A DNA stretch of 9,607 bases, from contig CAZXBG010000145.1 in assembly GCA_964638865.1 (NCBI GenBank), forward strand, positions 1-9,607, written 5' to 3'. Positions 1 to 7,900 of this stretch are shown here, in pieces (the first letter of the stretch is position 1; the number at the start of each line of letters is the position of its first letter). Below the pieces are notes generated by a model, which saw nothing but the letters and a program-made list of their open reading frames with translations, had not been told where the DNA came from and did no database searches. The translations under genes were made by a program, and so were the position numbers. Source of the stretch: UBA7236 sp964638865. GTDB taxonomy: Bacteria > Bacteroidota > Bacteroidia > Chitinophagales > BACL12.

Positions 1-1862
1 AACGTGCTGATGAATTAATCATTGCCAATAAAGAACTAGCCTTTCAAGACAAAGAAAAAGAAAAACGGGCTGCTGAGTTAATCATTGCCAACAAAGAACT
101 TGTCTATCAAAACGAGGAGAAGGAAAAACGGGCTGCTGAATTATTCATTGCTAACAAAGAACTTGTATTTCAAACCGGAGAAAAAGAAAAACGCGCAGCA
201 GAGTTAGTGATAGCCGACATAGAACTTGACTTTCAAAACAAAGAAAAAGAAAAACGGGAAATTGCAAATAAAGAATTGGAAGCACTCAGTAATTCTCTAA
301 AACAAGCATCCCTGTATGCACGAAGTTTAATTGAAGCATCGCTCGACCCGCTTGTTACAATTTCTCCCGAAGGAAAAATTACGGATGTAAATGAAGCATC
401 AGTGAAAGTAACCGGAGAAACAAGAGATAAATTGATTGAAACCGACTTCTCTGACTATTTTACCGAGCCGCAAAAAGCGCGGGAAGGATATAAGCAGGTT
501 TTTGAAAAAGGATTTGTTTCCGATTATCCGCTTACTATCCGCCACAAAAATGGAAAATTGACCGATGTATTATACAACGCATCAGTTTATAAAGATGATA
601 AAGGAACTGTATTGGGAGTGTTTGCTGCAGCAAGAGATGTGACAAACCAAAAAAGAATTACAGAAGAATTGAAAGATGCAAAAGTGGTTGCAGAGTTGGC
701 AACAAAATTGGCAAAAGATGCAAAACGTTTAGCCGAAATTGCATTACAATCCAAACAACAATTTTTGGCAAACATGAGCCATGAAATCCGCACACCAATG
801 ACTGCCATTATCGGATTTACACAAGTGTTATTGAAAACAGATTTGGCGGAAAACCAAAACGAATATTTACAAATCATAAAAAGGAGTGGAGATGCACTCC
901 TCGTTCTCATAAATGACATTCTTGATTTAGCAAAAGTTGATGCAGGTAAAATGACATTTGAACAAACACCATTCAAAATGGAATTCTCCATATCAACTAT
1001 GCTTAAGGTGTTTGATTTAAAAATTCAGGAAAAGAATTTGGAGTTAGTTAAAGTATACGACAACAAAATTCCGGAGGTATTGATAGGCGATGCAGCGCGT
1101 TTGCACCAAATTCTTTTAAATCTTTTTAGTAATGCATTAAAGTTTACAGCAAAAGGAAAAATAACGGTAGCTGTTCGTTTGTTGAATCAAGATAAAGTGA
1201 AAGAGAAAGCAACTATTGAGTTTGCAATTACCGACACAGGAACAGGAATACCGGAAGAAAAATTAGAATCCATTTTTGAAAACTTTCAGCAGGCAACCAG
1301 TTCTACTTCAAGTATATTTGGAGGAACAGGATTAGGACTTGCCATCTGTAAACAATTAGTAGAAAAACAGGGAGGTGCTATTTCAGTAAAAAGTAAAGTT
1401 GATGAAGGTTCCACTTTTAGTTTCACCTTAAGTTTTCAAATAAACAATGGAGAAATTAAATTGAAAAGTAGCGAGGTGGATTTGGATAAAAAACCTAAGG
1501 AAATAAAAGTTTTGTTAGTGGAAGATATTAAACTCAATCAATTATTAATGAAAATAATTTTGGAAGATTTTAAATTCCAATACGATATTGCTGACAATGG
1601 AAAAATTGCAATTGAGAAACTACAAACAGGAACTTACGATATTATTTTAATGGATTTGCAGATGCCCGAAATGAATGGGTTTGAAGCTACAGAATATATT
1701 CGCAACACGATGAAGTCAAAAATTCCAATCATTGCCTTAACAGCCGATGTAACAAAAGTTGATGTTGAAAAATGCAAAGCCATTGGCATGAATGATTATG
1801 TTTCTAAACCTCTTGACGAGCGAGTTTTATACACGAAAATTATTGAATTATTAAAACGTTAG
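1..1862 (+). CDS. Hybrid sensor histidine kinase with receiver domain, 5' end outside the window
   Basis: A cytoplasmic-looking two-component sensor that should autophosphorylate on His and pass the phosphate to its own receiver. The frame is open from the first full codon (position 3) to TAG at 1860-1862, so the gene begins upstream; a GTG at 207 is an internal repeat codon, not the start. Numbered from position 3 (619 residues visible): four 21-residue coiled-coil repeats at 1-84; a PAS domain at about 110-218; a second helical linker; HisKA with the H-box MSHEIRTPM and phospho-acceptor His260; HATPase_c with N-box Asn377, G1 box DTGTGI from Asp411 and G2 box GGTGLGL at 440-446; a receiver domain at about 501-619 with Glu507/Asp508, phospho-acceptor Asp551 in LMDLQMP, Thr580 and Lys602. 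All catalytic motifs are intact. No membrane segment is visible, but the missing N-terminus could hold one. The signal and the downstream target are unknown. Confidence 0.95.
   Translation, partial: RADELIIANKELAFQDKEKEKRAAELIIANKELVYQNEEKEKRAAELFIANKELVFQTGEKEKRAAELVIADIELDFQNKEKEKREIANKELEALSNSLKQASLYARSLIEASLDPLVTISPEGKITDVNEASVKVTGETRDKLIETDFSDYFTEPQKAREGYKQVFEKGFVSDYPLTIRHKNGKLTDVLYNASVYKDDKGTVLGVFAAARDVTNQKRITEELKDAKVVAELATKLAKDAKRLAEIALQSKQQFLANMSHEIRTPMTAIIGFTQVLLKTDLAENQNEYLQIIKRSGDALLVLINDILDLAKVDAGKMTFEQTPFKMEFSISTMLKVFDLKIQEKNLELVKVYDNKIPEVLIGDAARLHQILLNLFSNALKFTAKGKITVAVRLLNQDKVKEKATIEFAITDTGTGIPEEKLESIFENFQQATSSTSSIFGGTGLGLAICKQLVEKQGGAISVKSKVDEGSTFSFTLSFQINNGEIKLKSSEVDLDKKPKEIKVLLVEDIKLNQLLMKIILEDFKFQYDIADNGKIAIEKLQTGTYDIILMDLQMPEMNGFEATEYIRNTMKSKIPIIALTADVTKVDVEKCKAIGMNDYVSKPLDERVLYTKIIELLKR
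3..254 (+). repeat. Tandem 63-bp (21-residue) coiled-coil repeat, four units visible
   Basis: Four in-frame units start at 3, 66, 129 and 192, each 63 bases, and a degenerate fifth (REIANKELE) follows at 255. The protein unit is close to RAAELIIANKELVFQNKEKEK; the four copies differ at only a few positions and are also similar at the DNA level. Twenty-one residues equals three heptads, so the array should form one continuous coiled coil with the same face repeating. More copies probably lie upstream. From memory, closely similar ANKEL repeats occur at the N-termini of PAS-type sensor kinases in several phyla. Confidence 0.9.
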
Positions 1863-1908
1863 ACGTATGGCAAATGTCTGGACGGTATGAAGGGCAGCAC
1901 ATATAATG

Positions 1909-1949
1909 ATTAAACACCGCTCCGCCTTTTCGCGGATTTGCGTTTTAAT
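1909..1949 (+). terminator. Bulged inverted repeat downstream of the hybrid kinase, possible terminator
   Basis: TCCGC (1921-1925) pairs with GCGGA (1932-1936) around a CTTTTC loop. Outside this, CGC (1918-1920) pairs with GCG (1940-1942) after a TTT bulge, and ATTAAA (1909-1914) pairs with TTTAAT (1944-1949). It begins about 45 bases after the kinase stop codon. There is no clean U-run after the stem, so a factor-independent terminator is only one reading; a structured RNA or a protein site is also possible. Confidence 0.3.
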
Positions 1950-1991
1950 CCAGTGTTGAAAGAACAAACCGATGTGAATTTACCCGGAATA

Positions 1992-2195
1992 ATGAAATGG
2001 TTAATGAAAATGATGATGTGCAAATTCTCTAAACTTGCAAAAAAACACAATGGTATTCTAATCGGACAAGTAACAGGTGCAAACGGGAAAATGTTACAAA
2101 ATGCAATTGAATTAATTAGTGGTAATTTCGTTTCAAGAAATTATACAACAATTACATTAGCGGAAATTTCTAACCAAAAAGTGACATTGGGATAA
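1992..2195 (+). CDS. Doubtful small hypothetical protein (67 residues)
   Basis: An open frame from ATG 1992 to TAA 2193-2195. In-frame TTG (1938) and GTG (1974) codons would give longer versions, but the TTG sits inside the inverted repeat, so the ATG is preferred. The product begins MKWLMKMMMC, is basic in its first 20 residues, and then has a mixed segment with HNGILIGQVTGANGK in the middle. I recognise no family, no catalytic motif, no convincing signal peptide and no membrane helix. The GGA six bases before the ATG is at best a weak ribosome binding site. It could be a real small gene, the eroded 3' end of a larger gene, or a chance open frame in A+T-rich DNA. Confidence 0.3.
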   Translation: MKWLMKMMMCKFSKLAKKHNGILIGQVTGANGKMLQNAIELISGNFVSRNYTTITLAEISNQKVTLG

Positions 2196-2268
2196 TAATC
2201 CTGTTCTGATAGAGAGAAAAACATGAAGAACTGCTGCTAAGGCAATGCGCAGAAACAACCACAAATTG

Positions 2269-2337
2269 ATTCCCATATGGTATTCGCCTGAAATTCCATA
2301 AAGGTTAAAAAAATTCCCAAGTGTGGAATAAATTCCC
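2269..2337 (+). repeat. Four spaced ATTCC(C) direct repeats
   Basis: ATTCCC at 2269-2274, ATTCC at 2293-2297, ATTCCC at 2313-2318 and ATTCCC at 2332-2337. Start-to-start spacings are 24, 20 and 19 bases, so the last three are on roughly the same face of the helix. The last two share AAATTCCC. They could be an array of protein-binding sites upstream of the catalase, or coincidence in low-complexity DNA. Confidence 0.3.
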
Positions 2338-2385
2338 GAATCTCACTGGGCATAATAGCCAATTTCGTAATAATTATAACATTTA

Positions 2386-2403
2386 AAGTGTTACTCAACA
2401 CTT
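2386..2403. repeat. Short perfect inverted repeat (7-bp arms)
   Basis: AAGTGTT (2386-2392) and AACACTT (2397-2403) flank the loop ACTC. After one mismatch the pairing continues for three more bases on each side (2382-2407). It is not followed by a long T-run and lies about 190 bases before the catalase start. An operator or the end of an upstream transcript are both possible. Confidence 0.4.
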
Positions 2404-2465
2404 AAAAATTTATGGCATAATTTGGGGACATTTAATTACTCCTCTTATACTTAATTAAAAATATA

Positions 2466-2540
2466 GGTATCTGAGAAGCTATGTACGTTATTTTTAATAC
2501 AGGTATTCTGAAAATAGATATTTCCGGTATTTAAAATAGG
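2466..2540 (+). repeat. Three imperfect GGTAT direct repeats upstream of the catalase
   Basis: GGTATCTGAGAAG at 2466, GGTATTCTGAAAATAG at 2502-2517 and GGTATTTAAAATAGG at 2526-2540. The second and third match except for two extra bases in the middle; the first matches the second across GGTAT and CTGA. The spacings are 36 and 24 bases. The array ends about 55 bases before the catalase ATG, a position where a regulator would be expected to bind. The function is inferred only. Confidence 0.3.
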
Positions 2541-2594
2541 GTCTTTAATTTTTTTAGTTATCAATTGGTCAAAAATGAAAGTTTGGAAATTTAA

Positions 2595-4745
2595 ATGATA
2601 AATGCCATGGCAAAGAAAAAAATCGGAAAAAAATTGGAGAACAAAAAAATAACAGATCTGCTGTCAAACACGCAAAACAGCGATGGACAGATGCTTACGA
2701 CTAATCAGGGATTATTAATTAATGATAATCAAAACTCACTCAAAGCAGGTGATCGGGGAGCCACTTTATTGGAAGATTTTATTTTGCGTGAAAAAATTAC
2801 ACACTTCGACCATGAAAGAATTCCTGAACGCATCGTTCATGCAAGAGGTTCTGCAGCACACGGTTTTTTTCAGTTGTATAAACCCATAACCCAATACACT
2901 AAAGCAAAATTTTTAAATGATGCAACAAAACCTACCCCTGTTTTTGTAAGATTTTCTACCGTTGCAGGTTCAAGAGGTTCATCCGATTTAGCACGGGATG
3001 TTAGAGGGTTTTCCGTAAAATTTTATACAGAGGAGGGAAATTATGATTTAGTAGGCAACAATATGCCTGTATTTTTTATTCAGGATGCAATAAAATTCCC
3101 CGATTTAGTTCATGCGGTAAAGCCTGAACCACATAATGAAATACCGCAGGCTGCATCCGCGCACGATACTTTTTGGGATTTTATTTCTCTCATGCCTGAA
3201 AGTACCCATATGATAATGTGGGTAATGAGTGACCGCGCAATTCCGAGAAGTTTAAGAATGATGGAGGGTTTTGGAGTGCATACGTTCCGTTTGATAAATG
3301 AAAAAGGTGTTTCCCATTTTGTAAAATTTCATTGGAAACCTCTGCTTGGAGTGCATTCCGTTGCGTGGGAGGAGGCTCAAAATATTTCAGGAAAAGACTC
3401 TGATTTTCACCGCAGGGATCTATGGGAAGCCATTGAAAGTGGAGCTTTCCCGGAATGGGAATTGGGTGTTCAAATTGTTCCCGAAAAAGACGAACATAAA
3501 TTTGAATTTGATTTGCTGGATCCCACTAAATTAATTCCCGAAGAAATTGTTCCGGTACAACTTATTGGAAAAATGACTTTGAACCGCAATCCGGATAATT
3601 TTTTTGCCGAAACGGAACAGGTTGCATTTCATCCAGGGCATTTGGTGCCGGGTATTGACTTCACAAATGATCCCTTATTACAAGGCAGATTATTTTCTTA
3701 TACCGACACACAGTTATCAAGATTAGGTGGTCCTAACTTTCATGAAATACCAATTAACCGCCCAATTGTTCCAGTAATGAATAATCAGCGCGATGGAATT
3801 ATGAGGCAAACTATCAATAGCGATAAAACAAGTTATGACCCCAATACGATAAGCAATGGTTGTCCTTTTCAGGCAAAATCTGTTGAAGGTGGATTCACAA
3901 GTTTTCATGAACGCATAGATGCAAAAAAAATCCGTGGACGTAGCCGTAGTTTCTTTGACCATTTCAGTCAGGCAACTTTATTTTTTAACAGCCAATCAGA
4001 ATATGAAAAAAATCACATCATAAATGCACTTACTTTTGAATTAGGAAAATTGCAAAGTAACGTTATTCGTGAAAGAATGTTAGGAATACTCACGCAGGTT
4101 GATAAATCTTTAGCAGCAAATGTAGCCGATGGTTTGGGAATGCCATTGCCCAAAAAACCTATTTATCCAATTAACCACAGCGTTCCGGCCGATGGAATTC
4201 AGAAAAATTATGAACCGATAAAAATGAACCAGAGCATTCTGAAATCGCAAGCACTCAGTATGTCTAATACATTGAAGAATTCTATTCAGACAAGATGTAT
4301 TGCAATATTAGTAGCTAATGGAGTGGATGCAAGTTCTCTAACAACAATGAAAACTGCATTGGAGGCCGCAGGTGCAAAAACAAAAATCATTGCATCTAAA
4401 TTGGGAACCATAAAAGCAACAAATGGAAAAGAAATAAAAGTTGATCAGAGTTTTTTAAATACCGCGTCGGTTTTGTTTGATGCAGTGTTTATTCCGTCTG
4501 GGTCAGAAAGTTCAGCTGCTTTGATTAAAGAACCCGATGCAATTCATTTTGTAAATGAGGCATACAAACATTGTAAGGCAATTGCGGCAAATGGAGATGG
4601 CGCTATTTTATTAAACAAATCTTATGTAAACGATAAAACAAATATGGGTGGTTTAATAATTGACAAACCTATAAAAGATTTTATTAAAGCAATTGCACAA
4701 CATCGTTTTTGGGATCGGGAAAAACAAAGAAAAGTGCCTGCATAA
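2595..4745 (+). CDS. katE: Large-subunit catalase, HPII/KatE type (hydroperoxidase II)
   Basis: A cytoplasmic heme catalase that converts hydrogen peroxide to water and oxygen. At 716 residues it is somewhat shorter than E. coli HPII (753). Landmarks align with HPII at constant offset: distal His82 in the ERIVHARG signature (HPII His128), distal Asn155 (Asn201), Arg365 (Arg411) and proximal heme-ligand Tyr369 in LFSYTDTQ (Tyr415). His346, matching HPII His392 that cross-links to the proximal Tyr, is also present. The core runs to about residue 510, followed by a linker and, from about 565, the flavodoxin/DJ-1-like domain typical of clade 2 enzymes. That domain has PSGSES where DJ-1 proteases carry a Cys, so no hydrolase activity is expected. 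ATG 2595 gives MINAMAKKK; ATG 2607 (MAKKK) is an equally good start, because neither has a clear Shine-Dalgarno sequence. The gene stands alone, 196 bases before the next. Confidence 0.97.
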   Translation: MINAMAKKKIGKKLENKKITDLLSNTQNSDGQMLTTNQGLLINDNQNSLKAGDRGATLLEDFILREKITHFDHERIPERIVHARGSAAHGFFQLYKPITQYTKAKFLNDATKPTPVFVRFSTVAGSRGSSDLARDVRGFSVKFYTEEGNYDLVGNNMPVFFIQDAIKFPDLVHAVKPEPHNEIPQAASAHDTFWDFISLMPESTHMIMWVMSDRAIPRSLRMMEGFGVHTFRLINEKGVSHFVKFHWKPLLGVHSVAWEEAQNISGKDSDFHRRDLWEAIESGAFPEWELGVQIVPEKDEHKFEFDLLDPTKLIPEEIVPVQLIGKMTLNRNPDNFFAETEQVAFHPGHLVPGIDFTNDPLLQGRLFSYTDTQLSRLGGPNFHEIPINRPIVPVMNNQRDGIMRQTINSDKTSYDPNTISNGCPFQAKSVEGGFTSFHERIDAKKIRGRSRSFFDHFSQATLFFNSQSEYEKNHIINALTFELGKLQSNVIRERMLGILTQVDKSLAANVADGLGMPLPKKPIYPINHSVPADGIQKNYEPIKMNQSILKSQALSMSNTLKNSIQTRCIAILVANGVDASSLTTMKTALEAAGAKTKIIASKLGTIKATNGKEIKVDQSFLNTASVLFDAVFIPSGSESSAALIKEPDAIHFVNEAYKHCKAIAANGDGAILLNKSYVNDKTNMGGLIIDKPIKDFIKAIAQHRFWDREKQRKVPA

Positions 4746-4891
4746 AATACAATTATTGGTCACCGGTGGGGAGCCGTTGATTTTGCAAAAATGTTCAACA
4801 CTGCCCGAAGTTTCAGCAGGGATTTAAGTTACCTATGTGGCAAGAGTTCAATATTCTATTTGACTGCGAAATGCAGGTGCAAAATAAAAAA

Positions 4892-4922
4892 TTCAATAAC
4901 ACCTAAAACTTTTCTATCTTTA
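4892..4922 (+). promoter_or_regulatory. Candidate Bacteroidota-type promoter for the CheB/CheR kinase
   Basis: TATCTTTA at 4915-4922 matches the -7 consensus TAnnTTTG except at the last base. TTC at 4892-4894 is one base off the -33 TTG, 20 bases upstream. Transcription would start roughly 10-15 bases before the ATG at 4942. Both elements are imperfect in a very A+T-rich stretch. The same 196-base spacer also holds the palindromes CACCGGTG (4761-4768) and TTTTGCAAAA (4781-4790), the latter flanked by GTTGA and TCAAC. Confidence 0.25.
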
Positions 4923-4941
4923 TTTTTTCTTTGAAATTATT

Positions 4942-7900
4942 ATGGCATCAGTAAAAAAAGATAAAACTTCCAGTCAACCTCCAAAAACCCCACAATTGTT
5001 TCCTGTGGTAGGTATTGGTGCAAGTGCCGGTGGGCTTGATGCCTTTAAAAGATTGCTCGAAACCATACCTGAAAATTCGGGAATGGCTTATGTGCTGGTG
5101 CAGCATCTGCACCCATCTCATGAAAGTATGCTTCCCGACATTCTGCAACGTATAACTAAAATTCCGGTGAATGAAATTACGGATGATATTCACCTTGCTC
5201 CCAACTTTATTTATACAATACCTTCCGCCAAAATTCTAACAGCTACAGATGGTGTACTTTGCCTACAACCACGTGTAAATTTTAAAACAAATTTAATCAT
5301 TGATATTTTTTTTAAATCGCTTGCCGAAGTGCATAAAGAACTCGCTGTGGGTGTCGTATTATCAGGTACAGGCAATGATGGAACCATTGGGTTAAAAGCG
5401 ATTAAAGAACACGGAGGCATTACAATAGCGCAAGATGAGAAATCGGCTGCTTATATTGACATGCCACAACACGCCATAGATGCAGGGGTGGTTGATTTTA
5501 TTTTGTCACCCGAGGATATACCTGCACAACTCCTGCACATTAACGGCAATTATCCGAAAACAAAGGAAAAACGAAAAGAAGAACCACTGCCTAAGGATGA
5601 TTTAACTATTTTCAAACAAATACTTTTATTGTTGCATCAGCGCAGTGGTGTTGACTTTACCTATTACAAACAAAACACCATAAGCAGACGGATTGAGAGA
5701 AGGATTGGGATGCGAAAAAAAGAAAACCTTCCGGGGTATTTAAAATTTTTACGAAGTAATAAAGCGGAGCAAGATGCACTTTTCCAAGATATGCTTATTC
5801 CGGTTACCTCATTTTTTCGAGACCCAAAAACGTTTGATACTTTATGCAACAACATATTTCCGCTGCTTTTTAAAAACAGAACGGCCGATGAACCTGTGCG
5901 CATTTGGATTGCCGGATGCTCCACCGGCGAAGAAGTATATTCGTTAGCCATTTGTCTGCATGAATTTTTGGGAGAAAAAAGAATAACTATTCCCATTCAA
6001 ATATTTGCATCAGATATTTCTGAAATGGCTATTAAGAAAGCACGGATCGGCATTTATGCAAAAGCTGATATACAAATGGTAAGTGAGGAGCGGTTGAAAA
6101 ATTATTTTCGAAAAACAGATGGCAATTACGAAGTAAATAAAATACTAAGGGATATGTGTGTTTTTGCTCCGCACAATTTTTTAAAAGATCCACCTTTTGC
6201 CAAAATGGATTTGATAAGTTGCCGCAATGTGCTTATTTATATGGATAATTTTTTACAGAAAAAAGCACTCGCTACTTTTCATTATTCATTAAAACAAAAT
6301 GGTTTTTTGTTATTGGGTAAATCGGAAACCGCCAGTGCTGCAAACGAGTTATTTACCATTCATCAAAAGCAGGATAAAATTTTTAGCCGAAATCATGTGC
6401 CCGGTCGCTTTTTACATGTAGTTTCCGAACGAAGAGAAGAAGCTTTTTCCAAGCAAACAAAAACGAAGCATCTACCCGAAACCTTAGTAACTGATTACAG
6501 AAAAAGTGGCGAAGCAATGCTGCTTAATAAATATACACCTGTTGCAGTAATTGTAAATGAACAACTGGAAATTGTGCACATTCATGGCAGCATAACGCCG
6601 TTTTTAGAACCTTCGCCCGGTAAACCAAATTTTAATTTACTTAAAATGGCAAAGGAGGGTTTGGGTTTTGAATTGCGAAATGCTTTGCATAAAGCAAAAA
6701 CAACCAATAAGCCTGTTATTAAAAAAGATATTCCAACAAAACCCAATGGCAAACAACATCTTGTTAGCATAGAAGTTGCTCCGCTTACCAATACCGCAGA
6801 GCCGCACTACTTAATTTTATTTAGCAAGACAGACCTGCCATTACACATTGTTTCAGGGGAGAAAACCTTGACATCGGCAAATTCAAAACAAAACGAGGAA
6901 GCAAAACTGCGCATTTTGCAGTTAGAAAAAGAATTATCACAGGCAAGGGAAGACATGCGCAGCATAAGCGAAGAGCAGGAAGCTGCCAACGAAGAATTGC
7001 AAAGTGCCAACGAAGAACTGCAAAGCAGCAATGAAGAAATGCAAAGCCTCAACGAAGAATTGGAAACTTCAAAAGAAGAACTGCAATCTAGCAATGAGGA
7101 GCTTATTATTGTAAACCACGAATTGCTGGACAAACATGAACAACTAAATGATGCCCGTCTATACTCCGACAGTATTATCACTACCATTCGCCATCCGCTT
7201 ATTGTTTTGGATACAGACCTTCGTATAAAAACCGCGAACACTTCTTTTTATAAAAAATTCAACACTACTGAAGAAGAAACGGAGGGCAAATTATTTTATG
7301 AAATACAAAACAATCAATGGGATGATAAAGAGATGCGGTCGTTACTTGGAAAAATACTGCAACAGAAAGAACAACTTAGCGACTTTGAAATTAAACTTAC
7401 ATTTACAGCACTTGGAGAACGTACCATGCTGCTGAATGGACGGCAAATAGTAAATGAATCAACCGCGCAGAAATTAATTTTACTTGGCATAGAGGATATT
7501 ACAGAACAGGTAAATGCGCTTAAAAAAGTGGAAGAGAGTGAAAGGAAATTACAAAACCTTTTCCGTGATGCACCAGTAAGTATTTTGGTATGTAGGGGTG
7601 AAAATTTTATTATAGAAACGGTAAATATATCTGTATTGGAAGTTTGGGGCAAAACGGAAGAACAAGTATTAAACAGGCCACTTTTTGAAATAGCACCCGA
7701 AATAAAAGAACAGATGGAACCCATCTACAACAAAATTTATGAAACCGGGGATCCATTCATCGGCAGAGAATATTTATCGAATTACCTGCGCAACGGGAAA
7801 CCGCATTTGGGGTATTATAATTTTATGTTGCAGGCAATCCGCAACCAACAAAATGAAATTACAGGAATTTTTTATCTGGGAACCGACGTTACAGAATCCG

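Larger units (their letters stand above)
2196..2594. other. Gene-poor region upstream of the catalase, probable regulatory DNA
   Basis: About 400 bases with no convincing gene. In the first 110 bases one + frame (2185-2301) is interrupted only by TGA at 2224-2226. The rest is very A+T-rich and carries two families of short direct repeats and one hairpin, listed separately. I see no strong promoter: ATAATTTG at 2417-2424 and TATTTTTA at 2490-2497 are partial matches to the Bacteroidota -7 element without a good -33 TTG at the proper distance. The catalase promoter is presumably somewhere here. Confidence 0.5.

Noticed and set aside
207..209. GTG as the start codon of the hybrid kinase
   Set aside because: The same frame is open back to position 3 and encodes more copies of the same 21-residue repeat, so the gene starts outside the window.
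1858..1864. GTTAGAC, and GTTGGGC at 9561-9567, as integron attC core sites (GTTRRRY)
   Set aside because: The words match the core consensus, but no RYYYAAC partner with a proper folded site was found at a suitable distance, there is no integrase in the window, and such a short degenerate word is expected several times by chance.
3723..3962. Minus-strand ORF inside katE
   Set aside because: It is antisense to a highly conserved part of the catalase and shows no recognisable motif.
4285..4745. C-terminal domain of KatE as an active DJ-1/PfpI protease or amidotransferase
   Set aside because: The nucleophile position carries Ser-Glu-Ser context (PSGSES) instead of Cys, as expected for the inactive domain of clade 2 catalases.
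6807..7241. Minus-strand ORF of 144 codons, Ser-rich
   Set aside because: It lies entirely inside the CheB/CheR kinase gene, and its Ser-rich run is the antisense of the Glu-rich heptad repeat.
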